NCBI GenBank assembly: GCA_945952585.1
Contig: CAMFII010000003.1
Coordinates: 1-64,000, forward strand
Length of the DNA: 64,000 nucleotides
Direction of reading: 5' to 3'
Source: an uncultured Rhodobacter sp.
GTDB lineage: Bacteria; Pseudomonadota; Alphaproteobacteria; Rhodobacterales; Rhodobacteraceae
Part shown: positions 1 through 11,625 of the stretch, piece after piece
Position numbering within the stretch: the stretch's first letter is position 1
How the letters are laid out: every line of letters starts with the position of its first letter
Made by a program: the position numbers and the translations under genes
Notes under the pieces: generated by a model
The model's input: the letters and a program-made list of their open reading frames with translations, nothing else
Database searches by the model: none
Told to the model about the DNA's origin: nothing

Positions 1-295
1 TGTCCATGTGCCAAGTTACCGAAGTAACGTGACCCACAAGACAGTGAAGCTGACACTCACATCATCGGACCCGAAAGCCCTAGTGAGCCGATATGCAAAC
101 GATCGTCGCCGAAACGACCAAACCGCCCGCATATCCCTTCAGAAATCGCAATGTCAAAGAGCGCAGAGACAAAAATCAACCGGACCCACCAATCTTACTT
201 GGTGCACCCGACCAACTTCGCTCCAGAATTTCCCGCCGATTTCTGCGCTTGCACGCTTCGTTCCGGCTACCGTTGCAGCGTCTGCCGCTTCGGTG
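1..295 (-). ncRNA. Leader of a ribosomal RNA operon (16S gene lies just off the left edge)
   Basis: Read on the minus strand, this stretch looks like the transcribed leader of an alphaproteobacterial rrn operon. It carries a boxA antitermination motif (CGCTCTTTGACA, 152-163), then the family-typical GATATGCGGGCGG and CATATCGGCTCACTAG blocks. Near the window edge is a small hairpin, GTTAC-TTCG-GTAAC (15-28), with a stable UUCG loop. In related genomes the mature 16S rRNA begins shortly after this kind of leader, so it should start a few bases left of position 1. Plus-strand frames crossing this region look like chance openings. The identification rests on recalled similarity; no rRNA proper is visible. 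Confidence 0.8.
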
Positions 296-301
296 AGGGG
301 C

Positions 302-330
302 TATTTACGGAGCCACGCTGCGGGCCGCAA
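302..330 (-). promoter_or_regulatory. rRNA operon promoter
   Basis: On the minus strand there is a -35 box TTGCGG (325-330), a 17-base spacer and a -10 box TAAATA (302-307). A GC-rich discriminator, GCCCCTC, follows it; such discriminators are typical of stringently controlled rRNA promoters. Just upstream, 331-362 is rich in A and T tracts and may be an UP element. The placement about 140 bases before boxA fits an rrn promoter. The stretch from 363 to 453, between this promoter and the end of msrQ, shows nothing else I recognise. Confidence 0.75.
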
Positions 331-453
331 GAGGAAAAAAACAGAAAGATGACATTTTTTTCCGGCCGCACATTGGTTGCGCAAAATCTAGGGGTTCGCG
401 CAGTTTCCGACACAATGCGGGACGAGATAGCGCATCATCCTTGCCCCGTAGCG

Positions 454-1077
454 TCAGCGAACGAGGCTGTTTGCTGCAAAGCGGCGAATCCAGAGCATGC
501 GCACCGCCACCAATCCGACTGCCGCGGCCAGATAGAGGATCGGCTGCCACGGCCAGGCCTTCACCACCATCAGGAAATGCAGTGCCGCAAGCGGTACCAG
601 CGCGTAGACGAGCTGATGCAGACGCCGCCATCCGGCCGCACCCATCCGCCGCAGCGACGCGTTGTTCGAAGTCACGGCCAGCGGCACCATCAGCACGAAG
701 GCCAACATACCGACGATGATATAGGGCCTGCGCGTCAGATCCGTGGCGATCTCGCCCCAACGGAATTGCAGGTCGAGCGCCAGCCACACTGCAAGATGAA
801 GCACGGCGTAAAGGAAGGCGATCAGGCCGAGCGCCCGTCGGTAGCGGATCAGGTTAAGGCCAAACCACCTGCGCAAGGGCGTGACGCAGAGTCCTGCGAT
901 CAGGAATTGCAGCGCCAGCAACCCCAGACGGTGTTCCAGCGTCCTGACGGGGTCCACCCCGAGATCCCCTGCAACGGTGCGCCAGACCAGCCAGCCAAGC
1001 GGAAGAAGGCCCAAGGCATAGACGGCTGCCGGGGGGACGTGCCTGAGGTGGCGATTGATCGTGTCGACGGGCGACAT
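454..1077 (-). CDS. msrQ: Protein-methionine-sulfoxide reductase heme-binding subunit MsrQ
   Basis: This 207-residue integral membrane protein is the b-heme subunit that passes quinone-derived electrons to MsrP for repair of oxidised methionines in periplasmic proteins. It has about six hydrophobic segments typical of the ferric-reductase-like domain, with the family pattern RYRRALGL followed by a membrane-embedded His. The start ATG at 1077 overlaps the msrP stop (TGATG), so translation is probably coupled; a longer upstream frame exists but would run into msrP. The rRNA promoter lies about 120 bases downstream on the same strand. Confidence 0.93.
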   Translation of the reverse strand: MSPVDTINRHLRHVPPAAVYALGLLPLGWLVWRTVAGDLGVDPVRTLEHRLGLLALQFLIAGLCVTPLRRWFGLNLIRYRRALGLIAFLYAVLHLAVWLALDLQFRWGEIATDLTRRPYIIVGMLAFVLMVPLAVTSNNASLRRMGAAGWRRLHQLVYALVPLAALHFLMVVKAWPWQPILYLAAAVGLVAVRMLWIRRFAANSLVR

Positions 1078-1997
1078 CAGTAGAACTTCGCCAGGTTCAT
1101 GCCCTTGTACAGACCTGCTACCTGATCGCCATAGCCGTTGAAGAGCACAGTCTGCTGACGGCTGGAGAACAGCCCAGCACCGATCCGACGCTCGGACGCC
1201 TGACTCCACCGCGGATGGTCAACCTCCGGATTCACATTGGCATAGAAGCCGTATTCGTCCGGACCCATTATGTTCCAGGTCGTCTCGGGCTGGCGGGCGA
1301 CAAGGCTGATCTTCACGATGCTCTTGATCGACTTGAAGCCATACTTCCACGGAACCACCAGCCGGATCGGGGCCCCGTTCTGCTTCGGCATCTCTTCGCC
1401 ATAAAGACCGGTTGCGAGAATCGTCAGGGGATTCATCGCCTCGTCCAGCCGCAGACCCTCGCGGTAAGGCCAGTCGAGAATCGCACTGCGCTGGCCCCGC
1501 ATCTCTTCGGGACGCAGGAGAGTTTCGAAGGCCACGTATTTCGCCCCGGACTGGACGCCGACACGATCGAGGAGAGCCGACAGCGGGAAGCCAATCCAGG
1601 GAATGACCATCGCCCAGGCCTCGACACAGCGGAAGCGGTAGATCCGCTCTTCCAGCGAGACGCCCTTGAGAATGTCGTCCAGCGGATAGGAGCCGGGTTT
1701 GTCGACCAGCCCATCAATCTGGACCGACCAGGGATCGACGGTCAGCGCGCTGGCATATTCGGCAGGGTCCTCTTTCCCCGTGCCGAATTCGTAGAAGTTG
1801 TTGTAGCTGGTGATTTCCTCGAAGGTGTTCGGCTTTTCCTGGGTCGACAGGGGGCTTGGCGCGGCAGTGATGCTTGCCACGGCCGGCCCGGCAACACCGA
1901 CCGCCGCCGCACCCGCGATCAGCTGGCGGCGGTTCAGCCAAACCGACTTGTCGGTCACATCAGACCATCTCAGATCATTCCCATTGCGATGGCGCAT
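1077..1997 (-). CDS. msrP: Protein-methionine-sulfoxide reductase catalytic subunit MsrP
   Basis: This is the periplasmic molybdoenzyme (formerly YedY) that reduces methionine sulfoxide in proteins. The 306-residue product has a twin-arginine signal ([13 protein letters not shown], Arg23-Arg24). A sulfite-oxidase-type fold follows, with the Mo-coordinating Cys near residue 124 in RFRCVEAW. The start at 1997 is preferred because a strong GGAGAG ribosome site lies just before it; a TTG at 2051 would add 18 residues ahead of the Tat signal. It forms a two-gene operon with msrQ. Confidence 0.95.
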   Translation of the reverse strand: MRHRNGNDLRWSDVTDKSVWLNRRQLIAGAAAVGVAGPAVASITAAPSPLSTQEKPNTFEEITSYNNFYEFGTGKEDPAEYASALTVDPWSVQIDGLVDKPGSYPLDDILKGVSLEERIYRFRCVEAWAMVIPWIGFPLSALLDRVGVQSGAKYVAFETLLRPEEMRGQRSAILDWPYREGLRLDEAMNPLTILATGLYGEEMPKQNGAPIRLVVPWKYGFKSIKSIVKISLVARQPETTWNIMGPDEYGFYANVNPEVDHPRWSQASERRIGAGLFSSRQQTVLFNGYGDQVAGLYKGMNLAKFY

Positions 1998-2152
1998 TTC
2001 GCTCTCCTGCCTGCCGACAACCGGCTTCTGTCCATATCCAATACGGACCAAGCAGGTTTGAGTTTACGCGGATGCGAAATTTCTCCCGTCACGATTGGTA
2101 AAGTCCGTTCACGGAAAGTGGAGCGGCGGCCCTTTCCCGCCACGCAGGCCGG

Positions 2153-3463
2153 TCAGCCGGGGGGCGTCGCGTGCAGCTGCGTGCGGCTGATGCGGCTTTC
2201 AATGTCGGCGATCATGGCCGCATAGGCGGGTGAATTGATGTCGCCATAGATCGCGCGGAATTCCTTGTCGGGGATCGGCTGCGGCAGGCCTTCATAGGAC
2301 GCGAGGAAATCCTTCTCGGACCCCAGGCGCCCGATCAGCGAAGGCCAGGCCGCAAGCGGCGCCGACATGAACAGGTCCGACAGGCGGATGCCGGAGTTGT
2401 CGGCCGCTATGTCGGTGAAATCGAAGTTGCTGCCACCCAGGCGCTGGTCGAATAACTCCTTGAACTCGCCCATTGAGACCGCAAGGCCGCGGTTCCCGGC
2501 CGCCTTGATCGCCGCCGCCGTGATGAAATGCAGGCGAGAATCGACCCGGCCCGCCAATGTGACACGGTTGCAATTGCGCTTCCATTTGCCGAACTCGTCG
2601 AGGCTGCCATCCGCAAGCCGGCCCACGATCACGGCGAAATCCCGCGCGCCGCAGGCCTTGGTCAGGCCGAAGATCGCGGCGGTGTATTCATCTGCCGCGG
2701 TCTTGTCCGTCGCGTTGGCCTGCGCCGCCTCGAGCGTGAAGCGCAAGTGCGGCAGGAAACTGCCCGAAACCGGCAGGATGCCGTCGTCCATCGCCTGTCG
2801 GATCTTGCGGTAATAGCCGTCGATCCGTTCGGCCGGTGGCATTTCCCCTTGGCGAAGCGCGCCAAAGACACCGCCGATCACCTCTCCCCGCCCTTCGCGG
2901 TCAAGCCTGAGGGCAAAGACCATCTTGTCGCCCTTGATCTGCATCGACTGGGCACTTTCGAGTATCTGACCGCCCGTCTTGCCGCCAAAAATTAGGTTCG
3001 CGGCCAGTCGTCCAAGAGCCAGCGCCGTATCCGGCGGCAGGTTTCGTCCGCCAACCGTAACCGATGACAGGGCAAAGGTGCCGTCGAACGGCGGGATTAC
3101 TGCGCGCAGGTTCAGCCAGCGCTGGCCGCTGATCCAGGGCAGCGGGATCGAGGCAATCGCAACGACCCCGTCGCCCTCGACCTGCGCGTTCGATCTCAGA
3201 CCGGGCATGACCCGGGCACCGAGCCGCATGACCGATTCCAGCTCTGCAACCGAGATTGACACCGGCTTGTCCGCTGGATCTTCCGCCTCGGTCGCGGCCC
3301 GTATCCGATGGACGACCTTGCGCGCCGCCGTCACGTCAGCGGGGCTCGGCGCGGCCATCACGGGAAGGAGGGGCTCTTTCTGAAGAAACGCGGTGCCCAG
3401 GCCGAGCACAACGATCCCTGCCATGGCCATAAAGAACATAAGGATTGAGAAAAGGCGGCGCAT
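2153..3463 (-). CDS. Conserved hypothetical membrane-anchored protein
   Basis: This 436-residue protein has an N-terminal hydrophobic anchor (residues about 4-24, [19 protein letters not shown]) and a large, probably periplasmic, soluble part with no motif I can name. Scattered Cys residues (CGARDF, KRNCNR) could form a disulfide. It is transcribed away from clpB, and the start at 3463 has an AGGA ribosome site. Its position next to clpB hints at co-regulation by stress, but that is only inferred. No function is assigned. Confidence 0.8.
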   Translation of the reverse strand: MRRLFSILMFFMAMAGIVVLGLGTAFLQKEPLLPVMAAPSPADVTAARKVVHRIRAATEAEDPADKPVSISVAELESVMRLGARVMPGLRSNAQVEGDGVVAIASIPLPWISGQRWLNLRAVIPPFDGTFALSSVTVGGRNLPPDTALALGRLAANLIFGGKTGGQILESAQSMQIKGDKMVFALRLDREGRGEVIGGVFGALRQGEMPPAERIDGYYRKIRQAMDDGILPVSGSFLPHLRFTLEAAQANATDKTAADEYTAAIFGLTKACGARDFAVIVGRLADGSLDEFGKWKRNCNRVTLAGRVDSRLHFITAAAIKAAGNRGLAVSMGEFKELFDQRLGGSNFDFTDIAADNSGIRLSDLFMSAPLAAWPSLIGRLGSEKDFLASYEGLPQPIPDKEFRAIYGDINSPAYAAMIADIESRISRTQLHATPPG

Positions 3464-3581
3464 TCGGGATCCTGAGGAAGGGCGGCAGAGGCTGGCACGG
3501 GGCGGAAAGCCTGTCCAGCCGGGTTGCTTCCGGGTCGAGCGCAAGTCCCGCAATTTTTCGGCAATGCAGCGTTATCCGGGC

Positions 3582-3610
3582 CTTGCGCGGCGCGGGCCTG
3601 CCTCCCACAT
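3582..3610 (+). promoter_or_regulatory. Candidate heat-shock promoter of clpB
   Basis: A CTTGCG box (3582-3587) is followed after 17 bases by CCACAT (3605-3610), about 75 bases before the clpB start. This resembles the CTTG/CCATAT layout of RpoH promoters in alphaproteobacteria. The match is by eye and the GC-rich context makes chance matches common. Confidence 0.35.
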
Positions 3611-3684
3611 CCGAACCGAGGCCAGGCGGGCCGTGCCTAAGAAGGGCGGACCGCGATCTGGCGCTGAGAAAGGGAGACTTGCCG

Positions 3685-6297
<2,613 letters not shown>

Positions 6298-6317
6298 TCG
6301 CAGACTGATCCTTGTTG

Positions 6318-6346
6318 GGGGAAGGGCTCAGGTCCTTCCCCTTTTT
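6318..6346 (+). terminator. Rho-independent terminator of clpB
   Basis: A perfect 8-base stem GGGGAAGG/CCTTCCCC (6318-6325 with 6334-6341) is followed by a run of five T, about 20 bases after the clpB stop. Confidence 0.85.
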
Positions 6347-6359
6347 CATTACCGATCCA

Positions 6360-7124
6360 TCAAGCGCCCGGCTCGCCCGGTCCTGCAACGCTCCCGAGCA
6401 CGATGATTTCCGGCCGGTCCGATCCAGGCGGACCGCCCTGCCAGTCGCCGTACCAGTCCGTCGCGGCCAGACCCGCCTCTGCCAACAGCCGCTCCAATTC
6501 CTCTCGGGAGGGAAAGGCGATCCGTGATCGTGCGGTCAGCACGGTATCGCCGGAAGCAGGCGCATAGAAGGTGTCGTAGGTCACGATGCCTGTCGCGTCA
6601 TCCCGCTGAACATCGTTCCAGGCCCGGACCGGGCCAAGCGTCGGATGGTCGACCACCCGCTGCGATTCCTTCGGTGTCCATTCCCGCCACTCCTCCACCA
6701 AAGGATTGCGGGTGTCGAAGATGAACCGCCCACCCGGCGCGAGGTGAGCGCGGATTGTTTGCAGCACGGCGCGGCGGTCCGCTTCGGTCAGGAAGACCTG
6801 AAAGGCATGACCCGTCAGCACGATCAGATCGAAGGTCTCGCCAAGGCGCACCAACTGCGCCGGGGCTTCGACCCAACGCACCCGGTCGCCGCCCGGTCGA
6901 AAGCGTGCCACCTCAAGCATAGCCGCCGCCGGGTCGACGCCGACCACCCGGCGCTTGCCTCCATCCTCGATCCGGGCTGCCAGAAGTCCGGTCCCGCAGC
7001 CAAGATCAAGGACGGACTGCGCGGTGCGGGCCAGATCAGCGCAGAAAATCGTATCGGGTCCCCATCCATTCTCGAGATCGTAGAACTGGACGAGCGCCGC
7101 GTCGGCGTAGAGGCGGTCCTCCAT
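6360..7124 (-). CDS. Class I SAM-dependent methyltransferase
   Basis: This 254-residue enzyme carries the Rossmann-fold methyltransferase motif I VLDLGCGTG (about residues 40-48), a GVDPAAAML acidic loop and a post-motif region APGGRFIFDTRN. This is the Methyltransf_25/11 pattern. The substrate cannot be told from sequence. The start at 7124 has a GAGGATC site. It lies 7 bases downstream of a beta-propeller gene on the same strand, probably forming a three-gene unit with it and the DUF6065-like gene. Confidence 0.88.
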   Translation of the reverse strand: MEDRLYADAALVQFYDLENGWGPDTIFCADLARTAQSVLDLGCGTGLLAARIEDGGKRRVVGVDPAAAMLEVARFRPGGDRVRWVEAPAQLVRLGETFDLIVLTGHAFQVFLTEADRRAVLQTIRAHLAPGGRFIFDTRNPLVEEWREWTPKESQRVVDHPTLGPVRAWNDVQRDDATGIVTYDTFYAPASGDTVLTARSRIAFPSREELERLLAEAGLAATDWYGDWQGGPPGSDRPEIIVLGSVAGPGEPGA

Positions 7125-7131
7125 GTGATCC

Positions 7132-7965
7132 TCAGCCGCCGGACAGAACCGGAGCGTATCGCATATAGGCGAAGGCCGAGCCATCCGGCGCCCAGCAGGG
7201 CGTGTTGATCGTGCCCTGCCCGCCGTTGAACCGCGCCACGACCCTGCGGCTGCCACCATCCGGGTCCATCAAAGTCAGCGCCACAGGCAGATCGCGTGGA
7301 TGGCCCTCGGTGCCGGGCGGATAGGCGAGGTAGAGCACATGCTGTCCATCGGGCGACGGATGGGGGAACCAGTTGACACAGTCGTCGGCAAAGACCTGTT
7401 CGTGGCCCGTACCGTCCGGCCGGACCCGCCAGATCTGGGCGTGACCGGTGCGGTCGCAGTTGTACCAGACCCATTTCCCGTCTGCGCTGAAATCGGGGCC
7501 GTCGCTGTGACCTTCTCCGAAGGTGAGCCGGCGCTCTTCGCCTCCCTCGGCGGGGCAAAGACAGATGTCGACGATCCGGTTCTGACGCGCCGCGGCGTAG
7601 GTGATCCAGTTGCCATCGCGCGAGATGCCGTGCCACCACGACGGCGCCTTGTCCGTGACCGGCACCGGCGCGCCTCCGGCAACGGGCATCCGGTAAATCT
7701 CCGACCCGCGATCCGTATGTGACGAGAAATAAATCTGCAGCCCATCGGGCGAAAAGCCATGATCGTTGTTGCAGCGGATCGCAGCGCCGCTGTCGATTGG
7801 GATCAGGTCGGGCTTCTCGATCTGTACGCGGAACAGTCGCCGGTCGCAGTTGACCAGCAACCATCCGTCCGGATGCCAGTTCGGCGCCTCGATCAGCTGC
7901 TCGGTCGCCAGAACCAGCCGGGTCCGTCCGGTCGCGACCTCATGGATTTCGAGGAAACTCCTCAC
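7132..7965 (-). CDS. TolB-like / PD40 beta-propeller protein
   Basis: The 277-residue protein is built of repeated blades with the motif SPDGxxIYFSS, SRDGNWITYAA, SADGKWVWYNC and SPDGQHVLYLA. These are typical of WD40-like PD40 repeats found in TolB and peptidase propellers. There is no signal peptide, so a cytoplasmic role is likely, unlike TolB. The start is GTG at 7965 in a GTGA overlap with the upstream gene and follows an AGGAG site. No enzymatic domain is visible, so it may bind sugar or protein. Function unknown. Confidence 0.85.
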   Translation of the reverse strand: MRSFLEIHEVATGRTRLVLATEQLIEAPNWHPDGWLLVNCDRRLFRVQIEKPDLIPIDSGAAIRCNNDHGFSPDGLQIYFSSHTDRGSEIYRMPVAGGAPVPVTDKAPSWWHGISRDGNWITYAAARQNRIVDICLCPAEGGEERRLTFGEGHSDGPDFSADGKWVWYNCDRTGHAQIWRVRPDGTGHEQVFADDCVNWFPHPSPDGQHVLYLAYPPGTEGHPRDLPVALTLMDPDGGSRRVVARFNGGQGTINTPCWAPDGSAFAYMRYAPVLSGG

Positions 7966-8735
7966 TCCCGCTCCTTGCGCTTGAGGAGCTTCGGCGGCCG
8001 GATCGCCTCGGCGGCCTTGAACAGGCTGAAGGTCTGGTTCACGTAGTTCACCACGCCGCCGATCTTGTCCATGTATTCCTTCAACTCGGGTGTCCGCTCC
8101 GCCTCGACCAGCTGTATGGCGCGATCAGGACCCTCCGCCTCGAACTGGATATAGAACAGGGGCTCACCCCGGCGCAGCACAATGTCCTTCGACGTGTCAT
8201 GCCATTCGAAGGCCCACATGAGGGGCCGGGGCCAGACATTGATCGGGAACCGTCCGCCAAAGATCGTGCCCGGCAGCGGGTCGGGCCGATAATGGGCGAA
8301 GCAGCCGATCTGCGTGATCCACAGGGGTTCGTCCGCAATGAAGCAGTAGGGCAGCGCCAGCTGGATCGTCGGGCGATCCGCGTAGCGCCATTCGACCTCT
8401 GGCACGAGCGTCAGCAGAGGCCCCAACTTCGACGCCCGCACAGCGCTGCCCGAACCGGCCCGGTTGACCAGCTGCGGCTTGCCCTTGTCGTCCCGCTGAA
8501 ACCCCAGATGCAGGTCGTAGGGGCAGTTCACCACGAAATAGCGGCTTTCCATCTGGATCACCGCCGGGCAGCGCGAGGCCGACTTGGCGTGGTTTCTCTG
8601 CACCCCGCGCGACACCAGACGCTCTGGCGCATCGAACAGCACCGCGCCCTTGTCCTCGGTCAGGAACCAGCCGACCGTCACCGGGCCGGATCGCGGCCCC
8701 TCGTCCGGGCGGTCAAGCGTAATGGTGATCTGCAT
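7962..8735 (-). CDS. DUF6065-like protein of unknown function
   Basis: The 257-residue soluble protein matches, from memory, the DUF6065 family of proteobacteria. It has aromatic-rich conserved blocks (GGRFPINVWPRPLMWAFEW, YVNQTFSLFKAAE) and no signal peptide or membrane segment. A GGAGG site precedes the ATG at 8735. It overlaps the downstream propeller gene by four bases, which suggests coupled translation and a shared process. No catalytic motif is evident. Confidence 0.75.
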   Translation of the reverse strand: MQITITLDRPDEGPRSGPVTVGWFLTEDKGAVLFDAPERLVSRGVQRNHAKSASRCPAVIQMESRYFVVNCPYDLHLGFQRDDKGKPQLVNRAGSGSAVRASKLGPLLTLVPEVEWRYADRPTIQLALPYCFIADEPLWITQIGCFAHYRPDPLPGTIFGGRFPINVWPRPLMWAFEWHDTSKDIVLRRGEPLFYIQFEAEGPDRAIQLVEAERTPELKEYMDKIGGVVNYVNQTFSLFKAAEAIRPPKLLKRKERE

Positions 8736-8762
8736 GAGGCCCTCCGTTCTGCCGGGCTCAGG

Positions 8763-9476
8763 TCACCCCGTTCCCCGGCCCAAGTCAACCAGCGCCGCTT
8801 TCAGCGCCCGCACCCGCCCGACCGTCGTCACCCGCGCCGCGCCAAAGCCAAGAGGAGCTGTTGGCCCGAGAACGGAACAGGAAGCATGAACTTCGGTCAA
8901 CGGCAGACCTGACAGGGCGCGTAGGGTTCTGTCGGTGATCCCGGCAGCGGGAAGGATGCCGATCCGCCTGCCCGCATGGCCGAACAGCCGTCCGAGAACG
9001 GCTGCCCCCTCCATCGCCGTTACCGCCTGACCTGATGTCAGGATTCGGTTGATCCCGATGGCGACCGCCTGATCGAGTGCGGCCTGGGGATCGGTGCACA
9101 GATCGAAGGCCCTGTGCAGCGTGCAGGACATCGGCCCTGCCGCCGCCTTCAGGCGCATCAGCGTTTCAAGATCCAGCACGTTGCTCCGAAGCGCCCCGAT
9201 CACCACCCCCGCCAGCCCGGCCTGCCGCGCCGCATGGATGTCCGCGACCATCTGGTCCACTTCATCTGCGTCGTAGTCGAAGCCGCCCGCCCTTGGCCGG
9301 ATCAGCGCGTGAACCGGCACCGGCATGTCCGCCGCCAGCTTCAGGAAACCGGGCGATGGCGTCAGGCCCCCGATCTCCAGCGCCGAGCACAGCTCGATCC
9401 GGCCCGCACCGCCGGCAATCGCGGCGCGCAGGCTTTCGGGGGAATCGACGCAGACCTCGAGAAGGATGTCAGCCAA
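8763..9476 (-). CDS. cutC: CutC family protein
   Basis: CutC is a TIM-barrel protein historically tied to copper homeostasis, though its biochemical role is unsettled. The sequence shows LLEVCVDSPES at the N terminus, the family block ALIRPRAGGFDY and a late EVHASC. I favour a TTG start at 9476 because GGAG lies seven bases upstream and it overlaps the end of the kinase gene. ATG codons at 9491 and 9509 are alternatives without good ribosome sites. It is probably co-transcribed with the upstream ROK kinase. Confidence 0.88.
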   Translation of the reverse strand: MADILLEVCVDSPESLRAAIAGGAGRIELCSALEIGGLTPSPGFLKLAADMPVPVHALIRPRAGGFDYDADEVDQMVADIHAARQAGLAGVVIGALRSNVLDLETLMRLKAAAGPMSCTLHRAFDLCTDPQAALDQAVAIGINRILTSGQAVTAMEGAAVLGRLFGHAGRRIGILPAAGITDRTLRALSGLPLTEVHASCSVLGPTAPLGFGAARVTTVGRVRALKAALVDLGRGTG

Positions 9477-10380
9477 GGCCCAACTCCGCATGTCCGGCCA
9501 GAGAGGCACCGATCAGGCCCGGCTCCTCCGCCGCTTCCGCCACTTTCAGGATCGGCCCTGTGTCCGGGCGCAGCACCCTTTCCCGGACTGCCAGGTCGAG
9601 CGCCGCGATCAGGTCCGGCGCCGAGGCCAATCCCCCGCCCACCGGAACGACCGTCGATCCGACCGTGTTCAGCACCATGGCAAGCGGCCCGGAAACCAGC
9701 TCTGACCAGACCGCGATCGTGCGGGCGGCTGCCGCATCGCCCGATCGCCAATCCTCGACGATCTGGCGAGACCCGGCCTCGACCGCGTTCAGATGCCGGT
9801 GAAGCCTTTCGAGGCCCCGCGCTCCGCCCACCGTGTCGATACATCCGGTCAGGCCGCAGCCGCAGGTAAACCGTGGCACCGTCCAACCCGCCGCAGTCGT
9901 TCCGGCCGCCGGCCCGTGACCCCATTCTCCGACATAGCCGCCCGCCCCGGGGATCAGCCGTCCGTCGATGGCGAGGCCGCCGCCAACGCCGGTGCCAAGG
10001 ATCACGCCGAAAACATTGCGATGACCGCGACCTGCGCCGCGCAGCGCCTCGGCCAGAGTGAAGCAATCGGCGTCATTGCCGATCCAGACTGGCCGGTCGA
10101 AAGCCGCGCTCAGATCATCCGCAACGGGGCGCCCGTTCAAACCGGGGATGTTCGCTACCCGGATGCGCCCGGTGTCGGGCGCGACAACGCCGGTGATCGA
10201 CAGGGCGATGGCCGGGGCGCGGCCGATGAAGGGCCGCAGGGCCTCGGCAAAGGCAACGGCATCGTCGCGGGGTGTCGGCACCTCGCCCAAGGGCTCGATG
10301 ACACCCGGGGCAGGCGACCTTGCCGCCTTGATCCGCGATCCGCCGATGTCGAAACAGACGAGCACGCCCGATCCCCCCAT
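9469..10380 (-). CDS. ROK family sugar kinase (N-acetylglucosamine kinase-like)
   Basis: This 303-residue kinase has the N-terminal phosphate loop FDIGGSRIKAA and the sugar-binding segment NDADCFTLAEA. It also has GTGVGGG and the zinc motif CGCGLTGCID, which closely resembles the CGCGxxGC of NagK/Mlc proteins. It probably phosphorylates N-acetylglucosamine or another hexose in the cytoplasm; the exact sugar is inferred. No DNA-binding domain is present, so it is a kinase and not a repressor. It is divergent from pyrF and overlaps cutC by a few bases. Confidence 0.85.
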   Translation of the reverse strand: MGGSGVLVCFDIGGSRIKAARSPAPGVIEPLGEVPTPRDDAVAFAEALRPFIGRAPAIALSITGVVAPDTGRIRVANIPGLNGRPVADDLSAAFDRPVWIGNDADCFTLAEALRGAGRGHRNVFGVILGTGVGGGLAIDGRLIPGAGGYVGEWGHGPAAGTTAAGWTVPRFTCGCGLTGCIDTVGGARGLERLHRHLNAVEAGSRQIVEDWRSGDAAAARTIAVWSELVSGPLAMVLNTVGSTVVPVGGGLASAPDLIAALDLAVRERVLRPDTGPILKVAEAAEEPGLIGASLAGHAELGLG

Positions 10381-10468
10381 GCTGCTGCCAGCCTTAGCAT
10401 CCCGCCCGGCCCTTGACAGCCCCGCCCCTGCACCGCATGACGCCCCCGCCCAGATGCCGGAGGATACC

Positions 10469-11170
10469 ATGCCCGCAGATGACCGCCTGATCGTCGCCCT
10501 TGATGTTCCGAATGTGGTTCAGGCGCTGGATCTGGTCGACCGCATCGGGGATGCCGTCAGCTTTTACAAGATCGGCCTCGGGATGCTGACCGGAGGCGGC
10601 CTCGCGCTCGCCAACGAGCTGAAGCAGGAACGCGGGCTGCGGGTCTTCCTCGACATGAAGTTCTTCGACATCGGCGCGACGGTCGAGGCGGCAGTGCGCG
10701 GCATTGCCCGCTATGATCTCGACTTCCTGACCGTCCACGGCGATCCGCAGGTCGTCAGCGCCGCGGCCGAAGGCCGGAAGGGCAGCGCGACGAAGATCCT
10801 CGCGGTCACGGTCCTGACCTCGCTCGATAGGGCCGACCTTGACGCCAACCTGATCCAGGCCGGGGACCTGGCGCAAATCACCGTCGAACGGGCAGCCCGG
10901 GCCTTTGCCGCCGGGGCAGATGGCGTCATCACCAGCCCACGCGAGGCTGCCGCGATCCGTGCCCTTCCTGAAGCTGCGGGAAAGCTGATCGTCACGCCCG
11001 GCATCCGTCCCGCCGGGGCGGAGAAGGGCGACCAGAAGCGCATCGCCACTCCTGCCAGCGCCGTTGCCGACGGCGCGGATCACATCGTCGTCGGCCGTCC
11101 GATCTGGCAGGCCGCCGATCCACGGGCCGCCGCCCGCGCGGTCATCGCCGAGCTTCCATCCCGGCGCTGA
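10469..11170 (+). CDS. pyrF: Orotidine 5'-phosphate decarboxylase
   Basis: PyrF makes UMP from OMP, the last step of pyrimidine synthesis. The 233-residue TIM barrel shows the active-site tetrad region FLDMKFFDIGATV (Asp-Lys-Asp) and the phosphate-binding tail VTPGIRPAG with VVGRPIW. The start ATG at 10469 follows a GGAGG site; the open frame extends far upstream but overlaps the divergent kinase. It has no obvious operon partners here. Confidence 0.97.
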   Translation: MPADDRLIVALDVPNVVQALDLVDRIGDAVSFYKIGLGMLTGGGLALANELKQERGLRVFLDMKFFDIGATVEAAVRGIARYDLDFLTVHGDPQVVSAAAEGRKGSATKILAVTVLTSLDRADLDANLIQAGDLAQITVERAARAFAAGADGVITSPREAAAIRALPEAAGKLIVTPGIRPAGAEKGDQKRIATPASAVADGADHIVVGRPIWQAADPRAAARAVIAELPSRR

Positions 11171-11362
11171 TCACTGCGTGACCGAAGCCTCGTAGGCGCT
11201 GCTGCGCAGATGCGCGGCGCGCGAGCAGGCATCCAGATCGCCGTTGTCACAGGCGACCGCCAGCTGTTCGGGCGTGGCATCCGGGCCAAGGGGCTTCTCG
11301 CAGCCGGCAAGGCCCAAAAGCGTGACACCTGCAAGAACGGCTAGCCGCAGTCGCAGGTTCAT
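11171..11362 (-). CDS. Small predicted lipoprotein
   Basis: This 63-residue product begins with a lipoprotein signal ending in LLGLAGC (Cys about residue 21), followed by a short mature part with CDNGDLDAC. That pair of cysteines resembles a single Sel1/Hcp-type turn. The ATG at 11362 overlaps the stop of the NfeD-like gene (ATGA), so it is translationally coupled and probably acts with the membrane SPFH/NfeD pair. Function unknown. Confidence 0.75.
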   Translation of the reverse strand: MNLRLRLAVLAGVTLLGLAGCEKPLGPDATPEQLAVACDNGDLDACSRAAHLRSSAYEASVTQ

Positions 11363-11625
11363 TCGTTGATGTCCTTGTCCCACCGCTTCACCTCGCCAAG
11401 GTTCTTGCCGAAGAGGGCCCGCATGATCGCCCAGCCCGCGAGCGAGAAGACGGCGAAAACCACCAGGGCTGCCGGAAGGCTGCTTCCCAGAAACCCCAGC
11501 CAGGTGAGACCCCCCGTCAGCACCGCGCCGACGGCGAATCCCGCAAAGACATAGCCGGGCAGGATCACTTCCAGGATCGCGAGCACCAGGCCGGCAACCA
11601 CCCAGACCCACCATTCGGTCCACAT
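11359..11625 (-). CDS. NfeD-like membrane protein
   Basis: This 88-residue protein has two or three hydrophobic segments (VWVVAGLVLAILEVILPGYVF and a later pair) matching the short NfeD/YbbK-type partner of SPFH proteins. It lacks the longer C-terminal OB domain of full NfeD. Its ATG overlaps the stop of the upstream SPFH gene (TAATG), a typical pairing. The two probably form an inner-membrane microdomain complex involved in membrane protein quality control; that role is inferred from the family. Confidence 0.85.
   Translation of the reverse strand: MWTEWWVWVVAGLVLAILEVILPGYVFAGFAVGAVLTGGLTWLGFLGSSLPAALVVFAVFSLAGWAIMRALFGKNLGEVKRWDKDINE

Noticed and set aside
8-352. Plus-strand open frames at the left edge
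   Set aside because: They lie over the rRNA leader and promoter on the other strand, have no ribosome site and no recognisable product.
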